This document shows, one piece after another, positions 1-8,200 of a stretch of DNA of 64,000 nt (position 1 is its first letter; every line of letters starts with the position of its first letter). A program made the translations under genes and the position numbers. Below the pieces are notes generated by a model. The model was not told the DNA's origin and searched no databases. It saw only the letters and a list, made by a program, of their open reading frames with translations. Source of the stretch: Streptomyces sp. 11x1 (GTDB lineage: Bacteria; Actinomycetota; Actinomycetes; Streptomycetales; Streptomycetaceae); contig NZ_CP122458.1 in assembly GCF_032598905.1 (NCBI RefSeq), forward strand, positions 6,783,001-6,847,000. Direction: 5' to 3'.

Positions 1-993
1 GATCCCGGCGGCCATGGCGGCGACCACGTCGTCCTTGGGCACGGCGGAGCCACCGACCCGCACAGCCCCCTCGTCGTACGGATCTGCGCCGAACACGGCC
101 CGCACGACCTCCGTACGACCGGCCCCGACGAGCCCCGCGATGCCGACGACCTCACCGGCCCGCACCTCGAAGCTGACGTCGTGGAAGACGCCGTCCCGTG
201 TGAGTCCCTCGACGACGAGCAACGCCTCGCCGGAGTCCGCCCGCTCCCTCGGGTACTGCTGCTCGATGGACCGCCCGACCATGAGGCGTACGAGCTCGTC
301 CTGCGGGGTGGTGGCGGGCAGCTGCCCGACGCTCTTCCCGTCCCGGATGACGGTCACGCGATCCCCCAGGGCGGCGATCTCCTCCAGGTGATGGGTGATG
401 AAGACGATCCCGACCCCGTCCTCGCGGAGCCGTCGCACGATGGCGAAGAGCCTCTCGACCTCCTCGGTCGTCAGCACGGCGGTCGGCTCGTCCATGATCA
501 GCACACGCGCGTCGAGGCTCAACGCCTTGGCGATCTCGACCATCTGCAGCCGGGCGATCCCGAGTTCACGCACGCGCGCGCGTGGCGAGACGTTGACCCC
601 CACCCGCTCCAGCAGCTCGGCGGCGTCGGCCTCCATCCGCTTCCGGTCGATCATCCCGAAGCGGCGCGGCTGCCGCCCCAGGAAGATGTTCTCGGCGACG
701 GTCAGATCGGGCACCAGGTTGAACTCCTGGTAGATGGTGGCGATCCCGAGCCGCTCGGAGTCCTGCGCACCATGGATGCGCACCTCCTCGCCGGCTGCCA
801 GGACCCGCCCCGCGTCGGGCGTGTAGGCGCCGGAGAGCATCTTGATGAGCGTGCTCTTGCCCGCGCCGTTCTCACCGAGCAGGACGTGCACCTCGCCCCG
901 GCGCAGTTCGAAGTCGACGCCGTCCAGCGCGACCACACCGGGAAAGGTCTTGCGTATGCCTTCGATGCGCAGCAACTCGTCAGGGTCGCTCAC
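1..993 (-). CDS. Sugar ABC transporter ATP-binding protein, 3'-truncated by window edge
   Basis: This is the energy-coupling ATPase of a sugar importer of the RbsA/XylG/MglA type, which carries two nucleotide-binding domains in one chain. The 331 codons present cover the whole first domain: Walker A GENGAGKST near residue 40, the signature-like ELGIARLQMVEIAKALS, Walker B VLIMDEPTAVL and the switch FITHHLEE. The second domain begins with LLVVEGLTRDGVFHDVSFEV and is cut off. The GTG start at 993 overlaps the TGA of the LacI gene as GTGA, so the two are probably translationally coupled. Permease and binding-protein genes are expected beyond the left edge. The substrate cannot be named from this fragment. 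Confidence 0.93.
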   Translation of the reverse strand, partial: MSDPDELLRIEGIRKTFPGVVALDGVDFELRRGEVHVLLGENGAGKSTLIKMLSGAYTPDAGRVLAAGEEVRIHGAQDSERLGIATIYQEFNLVPDLTVAENIFLGRQPRRFGMIDRKRMEADAAELLERVGVNVSPRARVRELGIARLQMVEIAKALSLDARVLIMDEPTAVLTTEEVERLFAIVRRLREDGVGIVFITHHLEEIAALGDRVTVIRDGKSVGQLPATTPQDELVRLMVGRSIEQQYPRERADSGEALLVVEGLTRDGVFHDVSFEVRAGEVVGIAGLVGAGRTEVVRAVFGADPYDEGAVRVGGSAVPKDDVVAAMAAGI

Positions 994-2006
994 GACGTGC
1001 TCCTGTTCTGTGCGTGTTCCTCGCCGCACGAGAGGCGTACGACGAGACGGGCGGGGAGGGTGACCGACTGCGGGGGCCGCCCCTCGATGCGGTCGACCAG
1101 AGCCCGCACGGCGGCCCGCCCCAGCTCGCCCGTCGGCTGGGCCACCGCCGTGATCGGCGGATCGGTGTGCACGAACCACGGGATGTCGTCGAACGCGGCC
1201 AGCCCGACATCCTGAGGAACCCGCATCCCGCGCGCGCGGACGGCGTCCAGCGCACCGAGAGCCATCAGGTTGTCGGCGGCGAAGACGACCTGCGGCGGCT
1301 CGGACAGATCGAGGAACCCCTCCATCACCCGCCGCCCGCTCTCGGCCTGGAAGTCGCCCTGACCTATGTACGCGTCCGGCAGTGGCAGCCCGTGCTCGGC
1401 GAGCGCCTCCCGGAAGACCTCGACCCGCTCCCGGCCGGTCGTGGTCGCGGCCGGCCCGGCGATGATCGCGAGCCGCCGGTGCCCAAGCCCGTACAGATGA
1501 GCGACCAGATCCCGCACGGCCGCGCGCCCGTCCGCCCGCACCACCGGCACGTCCACGCCCGGGATCCACCGGTCCACGAACACCATCGGCGTCCCGGCCC
1601 GCACGGCGTCCAGCATCAACGGCGAACCACCGTCGGTCGGCGACACGAGCAGGCCGTCGATCCGCCGGTCGAGCAGATTCCGCACATGGTGATCCTGAAG
1701 CTCGGGCCGCTCGTCGGCGTTCCCGATGATCACGCTGTACCCGAGCGCCCGCGCCTCTTCCTCGACGGACCGCGCCAGCTCGGTGAAGTACGGGTTCATC
1801 ACGTCACTGATGACGAGCCCGAGCGTGTGGGTCTGATCCGTACGCAACGACCGCGCGACGGCGTTCGGCCGGTACCCCAGCGTCTCGACGGCGGCCATCA
1901 CCCGCGCCCGCGCCTCCGCGCTGACCGACGGATGGTCGTTGAGCACCCGGGACACGGTGGCGACGGACACCCCCGCCTCGGCCGCGACATCCTTGATGCT
2001 CGCCAT
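990..2006 (-). CDS. LacI-family transcriptional regulator
   Basis: A 338-residue LacI/GalR repressor of normal family length. The N-terminus MASIKDVAAEAGVSVATVSR is the classic helix-turn-helix and is followed by the hinge sequence ETLGYRPNAVARSLR. The rest is a periplasmic-binding-protein-like effector domain ending in LVVRLSC. It is the first gene of a unit with the sugar ABC ATPase, so it most likely senses the transported sugar and represses its own operon. Two near-identical operator-like sequences lie 20-70 bases upstream of its start. A decayed second copy of this gene lies near 4.9-5.1 kb. Confidence 0.95.
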   Translation of the reverse strand: MASIKDVAAEAGVSVATVSRVLNDHPSVSAEARARVMAAVETLGYRPNAVARSLRTDQTHTLGLVISDVMNPYFTELARSVEEEARALGYSVIIGNADERPELQDHHVRNLLDRRIDGLLVSPTDGGSPLMLDAVRAGTPMVFVDRWIPGVDVPVVRADGRAAVRDLVAHLYGLGHRRLAIIAGPAATTTGRERVEVFREALAEHGLPLPDAYIGQGDFQAESGRRVMEGFLDLSEPPQVVFAADNLMALGALDAVRARGMRVPQDVGLAAFDDIPWFVHTDPPITAVAQPTGELGRAAVRALVDRIEGRPPQSVTLPARLVVRLSCGEEHAQNRSTS

Positions 2007-2024
2007 CGCCGGCCCACCTCCTCG

Positions 2025-2072
2025 TGGAATCGATTACATCGATGTGTACGGGAGGATTGGAATCGATTACAC
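2025..2072. promoter_or_regulatory. Two repeated LacI-type operators
   Basis: TGGAATCGATTACA occurs at 2025-2038 and again at 2058-2071, 33 bases apart, about three helical turns and on the same face. Each copy has the palindromic core AATCGATT with a central CG, the usual design of LacI-family operators. A further palindrome, ACATCGATGT, lies at 2036-2045. The position just upstream of the lacI start (2006) fits autoregulation of lacI and the transporter. Binding is inferred. Confidence 0.65.
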
Positions 2073-2173
2073 GAGGGTGGGGCAAGGGGTCGGCAGTGGC
2101 CGAAATCCAATCGTGACCGGGAGGGTGGTGGGGTCGACAGGCCGCGTGATGGAGGGTGCGGGCGCCGATGGCC

Positions 2174-2578
2174 CTACGCCGCCGCCAGCTCGCACCACAC
2201 GTACTTGCCCCGCTCGCCGAACCTGGCCGACGGCATCCACCCCCAGTACTTCGTGCAGGCCACGACGAGACCCAGGCCGCGTCCGTCCTCCTGCTCGCCC
2301 ACCGACTCCAGCGGCTGTGGCGGTTGCGGCGGTTCGGGATCGGCGTCCCATGCCCCGATCCACACCACTCCCTCCGCCGACCGCCGTACCCGGAGAGCGG
2401 CGGGCCCCTTCGTGTGCCGTACGGCGTTGGAGACGAGCTCGGTCGCGAGCAACTCCGCCGTGTCCACCAGCCCGATGAGACCGTGCATGGTGAGGATCAG
2501 CCGCAGGGTGCGACGGCAGATGGTCACGGCTCTGAGGTCGTTGGGGATCAGGAGGGTGTAGTCCCAGGTTTCGGGCAC
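2174..2578 (-). CDS. Histidine-kinase-like ATP-binding regulatory protein
   Basis: A 134-residue stand-alone GHKL ATPase domain of the anti-sigma-factor/RsbW-like class that is abundant in Streptomyces. The N box is seen as ELLATELVSNAVRHT (about residues 42-56), the D box as AWDADPEPP (about 76-84) and the glycine-rich lid as GRGLGLV (about 99-105). It has no transmembrane or phosphoacceptor part. It is divergent from an XRE/DUF5753 regulator and a DUF397 gene, the combination found in the whiJ/abaA-type clusters of streptomycetes, where such proteins are linked to development. Its partner and any kinase activity are not shown by the sequence. Confidence 0.88.
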   Translation of the reverse strand: MPETWDYTLLIPNDLRAVTICRRTLRLILTMHGLIGLVDTAELLATELVSNAVRHTKGPAALRVRRSAEGVVWIGAWDADPEPPQPPQPLESVGEQEDGRGLGLVVACTKYWGWMPSARFGERGKYVWCELAAA

Positions 2579-2781
2579 GGGTCGTCAACTCCGTTGGCTG
2601 AGGGGGGATTTCGCGCACGGTGGCATTGCCGGCGCCGTCATGGCGGGACGGGGCGGTGCGCTTCCGTAGCGTGTTCTCTGCGTCACCGACAGTAGGCCTA
2701 ACAATTCATCCCAAGCAACCTGATCGCGTAATCTGGCTCCGAACGAGCCGCCTCGGCGGGAGTTGGACCAAGGAGTGAGCA

Positions 2782-3633
2782 GTGGTTCTGAGGCGCGAGC
2801 CAACCGCACGTCAGATGCGCCTGGCGACCGAACTGCGCAGGCTTCGTGATGCGGCCGGGCTCAGTGCGACCGAGGCGGCGGCGCGGCTCGGTGTGGGACG
2901 CGTCCAGCTGAGCCACATCGAGTCCGCACTCACGGGCGTCAGTGAGCGACGACTCCGGCACCTCGCATCCCACTACGCCTGTACCGATGAGGAGTTCATC
3001 GAAGCTCTGGTCAAGATGGCCACGGAACGGACATGTGGATGGTGGGAGGAGTACCGGGATCTGCTGCCCGCGTCGTTCCTGGACCTGGCTGAGCTGGAGC
3101 ATCACTCCCGGTTCCAGCACAACCTGGCCATCCTGTATGCGCCGGGTCTCCTGCAGACCGAGGCCTACGCTCGTGCCGTATACGCCACACGAATTCCCGA
3201 ACTGACGGAAGAGGCGCTGGAGTTGCGTGTGCGCCACCGTATGGCACGTCGTGCGATCCTCGAAGGCCCCTCACCGATCCGCCTCGACGCCGTTGTCCAT
3301 GAAGCGGCGCTCCGCATCATGGTCGGCACTCGTGCCACAGCACGAGGACAGCTCACCCACCTCCTGGAAGTGTCCGAAGCGGAGCACATCGGTGTGCGGG
3401 TCGTCCCCTTCGACATGGAGGGCTTCTCCTGGGCCGGCAGCTCGATGACCTACGTGGGCGGCAGCGTGACCAGACTGGACACGGTGATCCGAGACGGCCC
3501 CACGGGTGCGCTCCACATTGATGCGGAGGACCAACTGGCCACATATCGCGCTCGCTTCCGACAGGTGAGCGCGAGGGCGCTCGACCCCGAGCAGTCGCAC
3601 GAATTCATCAGGCGTCTGGCAAAGGAGCTGTGA
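2782..3633 (+). CDS. WhiJ-like XRE regulator with DUF5753 domain
   Basis: A 283-residue DNA-binding protein. Residues about 12-70 form an XRE helix-turn-helix (LRRLRDAAGLSATEAAARLG, then VQLSHIESALTGVS). The rest is the DUF5753 effector region typical of Streptomyces WhiJ-type proteins, beginning WWEEYRDLLPASFLDLAELE and including IRLDAVVHEAALR. The start is GTG at 2782 with AAGGAG at 2770-2775. The stop overlaps the start of the DUF397 gene. In WhiJ-type systems the XRE protein is thought to repress developmental genes and the small DUF397 partner to modulate it; that role is inferred here from family and context. Confidence 0.92.
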   Translation: MVLRREPTARQMRLATELRRLRDAAGLSATEAAARLGVGRVQLSHIESALTGVSERRLRHLASHYACTDEEFIEALVKMATERTCGWWEEYRDLLPASFLDLAELEHHSRFQHNLAILYAPGLLQTEAYARAVYATRIPELTEEALELRVRHRMARRAILEGPSPIRLDAVVHEAALRIMVGTRATARGQLTHLLEVSEAEHIGVRVVPFDMEGFSWAGSSMTYVGGSVTRLDTVIRDGPTGALHIDAEDQLATYRARFRQVSARALDPEQSHEFIRRLAKEL

Positions 3634-3839
3634 GGCACTTCATGACCGACCCCAGCAACTGGCGAAAGTCGTCCTACTCCGGCGACGGTGACGGCGACAC
3701 TTGCGTGGAGATAGCCGTCACCCCCACCCACACAGCGGTCCGAGACTCCAAGGCTCCAGCGCGGGCCACCCTCACCTTCCTCGCCCCCTCCTTCACCGCG
3801 TTCATCAGTGCCCTCAAGAGGTCGACAAGGAGCGTGTAG
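3630..3839 (+). CDS. DUF397 small protein, WhiJ-partner type
   Basis: A 69-residue DUF397 protein with the hallmark NWRKSSYS near the start and DTCVEIAV after it, followed by VRDSKAP. The GTG start at 3630 overlaps the TGA of the upstream regulator gene (GTGA), giving translational coupling; an ATG at 3642 is an alternative start. DUF397 proteins nearly always sit beside an XRE/DUF5753 regulator and are thought to act with it. The C-terminal part (LTFLAPSFTAFISALK) matches the family pattern. Confidence 0.92.
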   Translation: MRHFMTDPSNWRKSSYSGDGDGDTCVEIAVTPTHTAVRDSKAPARATLTFLAPSFTAFISALKRSTRSV

Positions 3840-3945
3840 GCCCCCCCCGGACAAGGGTGGGCCTCAGCCTGGCCAGGGGTGCCGGAGCGGGCCCTTGTCA
3901 ACGAGTTCCGTCGTACCGCGGCGCGCCGCCCCGCAGACGCCCCGA

Positions 3946-3983
3946 CGAGATGGGCCGCCAGCCGGAGCGGACGGCCCATCTCG
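3946..3983. terminator. Hairpin terminator after the DUF397 gene
   Basis: Perfect 12-base inverted repeat, CGAGATGGGCCG at 3946-3957 and CGGCCCATCTCG at 3972-3983, with a 14-base loop. A second one (CCTGACGGC / GCCGTCAGG, 3998-4028) follows. They separate the convergent DUF397 gene and the secreted repeat-protein gene. There is no T-run, as is common in Streptomyces. Confidence 0.7.
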
Positions 3984-4068
3984 GGCAGGGCATGAGGCCT
4001 GACGGCGGGTTCAGCGAATGCCGTCAGGTGCTGTCACAGGCGCGGGTCCGGACCGGCCGGAGGCCAGG

Positions 4069-4704
4069 TCAGGACTCGCAGCCGAGCTCCTGGTCTCCGG
4101 AGTCCGACGTGCAGCTGTCGCTGCCGTCCCCTCCCTGGGCGGAGTCGCCCGGAGCCTGATCGACGTTGTCCAGGATGTCGTTGCCCGCCCCGCCGCTCAG
4201 AAGGTCGACGCCCGGTCCCCCGACGAGGACGTCCGCGCCGCTGCCGCTCAACAGGGTGTCCCGTCCTTCTCCGCCCGCGATGGACTGACGGCCGGTGGCG
4301 TCCTGGGCGTACACCGTGTCGTTGCCCGGTCCGGCGTCGAGCGAGGCACGCAGGCCGGTTCTCTGGGCGATGGTGTCCTGCTGGTCGCCGGCCACGACGA
4401 GGATCGTCCGGGTGCCGGCCGGGCAGGAGACGGAACCGTCACTGTTGGGCGTGCACCCCACTCCCGCGGAAGTGGACGCCCCGGTGTCGATGACGGTGAC
4501 GGTGCTCCCGGACGGGTTGATGAAGATCCTGTTCCTCTCCCCGGCCGCCGCGTTGACGAAGATGAACGCGTCGTTGGCCTGCACCACCGTCGCGCTTGCC
4601 TGCACCGCCCCCGTTGCGGCAGACGCCGGGCCGGTGGACACCAGCAGCGCGGCACCCGCTGCCGCCGCTGCCGCCTGTAATCCCCTGCGGGTTGACATAG
4701 CCAT
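4069..4704 (-). CDS. Secreted protein with calcium-binding-like GGxGxD repeats
   Basis: A 211-residue exported protein. Residues 1-32 (MAMSTRRGLQAAAAAAGAAL onward, ending GPASAATG) form a signal peptide cleaved near ASA-A. The C-terminal half carries hemolysin-type (RTX-like) nonapeptide-like motifs: DAGPGNDTVYA, AGGEGRDTLLSG, VGGPGVDLLSG and SGGAGNDILDN, which bind calcium in this family. Four cysteines are paired in CTPNSDGSVSC and in CTSDSGDQELGC. The start is ATG 4704, with AGGAG just upstream; ATG 4698 is possible. No secretion system lies beside it, so Sec/Tat export with a structural or surface role is more likely than toxin activity. Confidence 0.85.
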   Translation of the reverse strand: MAMSTRRGLQAAAAAAGAALLVSTGPASAATGAVQASATVVQANDAFIFVNAAAGERNRIFINPSGSTVTVIDTGASTSAGVGCTPNSDGSVSCPAGTRTILVVAGDQQDTIAQRTGLRASLDAGPGNDTVYAQDATGRQSIAGGEGRDTLLSGSGADVLVGGPGVDLLSGGAGNDILDNVDQAPGDSAQGGDGSDSCTSDSGDQELGCES

Positions 4705-4854
4705 GCTGCTCCTGTCGTTGGAACGCTCGTGCCGACCGCTGGTCGAAGCGGCGGCGCATGGGTTCAGCGTCCGCGCCAGGCGGTGAAGGGACATGGGGGA
4801 CGAGCCCCCAGTTATGCGCGTCCCCCGACGCTGCCCGCTTCGCGTCGTCGCACC

Positions 4855-5131
4855 GTCCTGCGGAGCCCGCATCCCTCTCGCGCGGATGGCGTCGAGCGCA
4901 CCCAGCGCCATCAGGTTGTCCGCCGCGAAGACGACCTCGGGCGGCTCGGCCAGGTCGAGGAACCCCTCGGTCACCCGGTGCCCGTTCTCGGCCTGGATGT
5001 CGCCCTGCCCCTGTGCAGTCGTCCGGCAGCGGCAGCCCGTGCTCGCCCAGGGCGTCCCTGAAGGCATCGATCCGCGACATGGTGGCGGCGGACACTCCCG
5101 CCTCGGCCGCGACATCCTTGATGCCCGCCAT
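4855..5131 (-). pseudogene. Fossil of a duplicated lacI gene
   Basis: Remains of a second copy of the LacI regulator at 990-2006. It begins with MAGIKDVAAEAGVSAATMSR, then jumps, with the central roughly 190 codons missing, to AFRDALGEHGLPLPD. A frameshift follows, then the frame that reads AENGHRVTEGFLDLAEPPEV and AADNLMALGALDAIRARGM. Homology stops near 4855. The upstream segment also matches: cagtggccgaaat-tcca-cgtgaccg at 5154-5177 mirrors the sequence at 2094-2117, but the operator block between it and the start codon has been deleted. No functional protein can be made. Confidence 0.85.
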
Positions 5132-5283
5132 CGCCGCCCGGGCAAGGAGGGGGCAGTGGCCGAAATTCCACGTGACCGCGGGGCCGACCCGAGACGCGCC
5201 GAGCGGGGTGGCGCGCGACCCGCGCACCACCCCGCTCGACCCCGATCCGTCCGGGCAGGGGTCCAGGAGCCGTCAGAGACGGC

Positions 5284-8200
5284 CTAGACCCAGGTCTTGC
5301 CTGCCGCGTTGGACTTCAGCTTGTGCTTCTTGACCTTGTCCTTGCAGAAGCGACAGGCGGTCTCCTTCGCCTTCTTGTACGTCCAGGCCGTGATCTTCCC
5401 TCCCAGACTTCTTCCGATCTTGTTGTTGTACTGGTCGGCCTTGGAGTCGCGCTTCGCCGCCGCGGAGCTTCCCGCGTTCCTCTCATGGGCGTTCCCGAGG
5501 GCCTTGGCCAGGCTGGAACCGACGGCCCAGGTCAGCATCGCCTGCCAGATGCAGTGGCGGTAGGCGTTCTGCTTCGCCCCGTGCGAGTACCGCTTCTTCG
5601 CCTCTCCCAGGGCCCAGTAGGTGATGTAGGCCATGTCCGCGCACCACAGCAGGAACAGGGCGCAGATCGCGGCCTCCGGCACGAGGCCGTTGATGCTGTA
5701 GTTCCCGCTGATGTCGTAGCAGTTCACCGGGTCGGCGAAGCAGTAGTCGTACGAACTGGCGTTGCCTCCGACGATCCGGTCGACGGAGAGGAACCGCCCC
5801 GTGTCCGCGTCGTAGAGGCGGACCCCCATGAGCGTGACGCTGCTGGGCGTCTCGGACGAGCGCTGCTCCCCGCCGAGCCAGCCGTAGCGGGACGCGTCCG
5901 TTCCCGGCAGGAGCTTGCCGTACTCGTCGTAGGTGTTGACCACGGGAGTGGTGGCGTCCGCCAGGGGGATCTGGGTGGCTATGTCGCCGTGGAGATTGGT
6001 GAGTTGGAGAACCACGTCACCTGCGGCGCCGGTGGTGGCGATCAGGCTCCCCGTCAGGTCCGACAGGTTGCGGGTGATCTTGTTGTTGCTCTCGCCGGAC
6101 CACGTGGGATTGTCCCCGTCGGCCCCGTAGTGGTTGCGGACGGTCGCCGTGGTGGCCCAGGTCCCGCCCTCGTCCTGACTCTCGGTCGTGGACGAGGCGA
6201 GCCTCCCGGCCGCGTCGAGGCTCCAGGTGGTGCGCTCGCCACGCGCCGTGATCTGGCGGACCAGATCGTTGGCGTAGTAGGAGTACTGGGCGCCGCTCGA
6301 CTGGGTGGTCGTGCGGCCGAAGGCGTCGTAGGCGGTGCCGGTCCCGATCAGCCGGTCGGCGCTGTCGTAGGTGGAGTTGACCGTCCTGCTGGTGGGGGCA
6401 CCCCCGTCCACGTCGTCGACGGTGGTCACCAGGGACGTGCGGTTGGTGTTGTCGTCGAACCCGTACCCGCGGTGGGTCGTGACACCCGTCTGGGTGTCGT
6501 CGGCCTTGGTCAGGCGACCGGCCGCGTCGTAGGAGTACTCCTGGTACGCCCCACCGCCCGTGTACGTGGTGCGGGAGACGACCTGACCGTGGATGTTCTC
6601 ACTGATCGACTCGCCCTGGACCGTCCAGCCGGACTCCCAGTGCCAGTAGCGCGAGGTCTCACTGCCCGTCGGGTCCAGGTTGAACTCGACGTCCATGTTC
6701 CAGGGCAGCTTCTGCTTGTAGAGGCGCCCGTCGGAGTCGTAGGAACCGGTGACGTCGCCGATGCCGCCCATGACGGAGTCGTGCATCCGGGTCGGCAGGC
6801 CCGTCAGACTGTCGTAGTCGTACGTGGTCTCCGAGGGAGCCGAGTCGGATCGCCTGGTGACACGGTCGCGGGCGTCGTACTCGGTGCGCGTGACGTTGCC
6901 CGCGCCGTCGTCGTACGAGATCTCGCGGCCGAGCTTGTCGGTGCCGTGGCGGATCGTGGTGGCGCCGTCGGACATGGTGGCCACTTGGCCGTTGGCGGGA
7001 TCGAAGGTGATCGTCTGCGTGGGTACGGCCGTGCCGACGCCCCCGCTGATCTGGATCTGCTTGCCCCGGCCGGCCGCGTCGTACGTGGTGACGGTGGTGC
7101 GTGTCACCCCGTTGGCGGTCTCGGTGACCTTGGTGGCGTTGCCCCAGCGGTCGTACTCGAGGGTCTTGGTGGGCAGCTCGTCGGGGTTCGAGCCGCCCCC
7201 GGTGATCTTTCCTGCCGGGCCACTGGAGCACAGCAGGTCGGCCCATTCGGGGCGCCCCGCGCACGCGCCGGTCCCGCCGGCGGACCAGTACTGGGACACC
7301 ACCGTTCCGGCGTCGGACCCGTTGGACTTGGGCTGGCTGTTCTTGGTGATGCGCCCCTGGGCGTCGTAGACGGAGGCCCGGGTCAGCTTGAGCCCGGTCG
7401 GGTCCGTGACGCTGCTGACCGGCAGGCCCTTGGCCCAGTCGTAGGCGGTCGTGCTGGTACGCACGTCGCCGTCGGCCGGGTAGTCCTCGACGAAAGCACC
7501 CGTCGACGTCGTGGTCGGCTGGTCCATGACCAGAGCGGACCCGTCGGTGGGGCGGCCCTCGTCGTACCGCGTGACGGTGTGTTCCCGCGCGGGCACCAGG
7601 GTGCGGGCCGGGATGTCGGGGCTGTCGGCGTCGCCCTGGAGCTGCTTGGTCAGGGTGACCAGGTGCAGCGGTCCGAGCTGGTCCACCATCCGCCTGCCGT
7701 CGCTGGAGTACTTCGCGACGGTGGCCAGCTTCTGGGCACGCTCGGCCGTCGAATCGGAGCGGATGCCGAGTTCGCTCTGGGTGTTGACCTGATATTCCTC
7801 GCTGCCGAGAGCGAGTTCGCGGTTGGTGGCCCCCAGTTCGAAGACGATGTTGCCGAACGCGTCGTACTGCGTGGTGGTCAGGTGCCGACCGGGCAGACCG
7901 GTGTTGACCTGGAGCCCCGAGGCGTTGGTGTAGGTGGTGGTCGCCTTGTCGTAGTCCCCCGCGGCGAGATCGTTCCCGCTGTGCGAGGCGGGCACCTGAT
8001 CGGTGGGGAAGATGGCGGTGGCGTCCGTGGGCGCGTCCGTCTGCGCCCAGGTCCTGGTGTCCACCGGGGCCACCTGGTTCGGCGCCTTGGTGCCGGAGAG
8101 CGGAACGTCGTAGACGAGGGAGAGCGTCGCCCTGCCGCCGTCCGGCTCGTCCTTGCTGCCCGGCTTCAGCGTGGGCCGCGACACGGACAGCACCATGCCG

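Noticed and set aside
4069..4704. Secreted RTX toxin
   Set aside because: It has only a few GGxGxD-type repeats, a normal N-terminal signal peptide and no type I secretion genes, so a toxin label is not justified.
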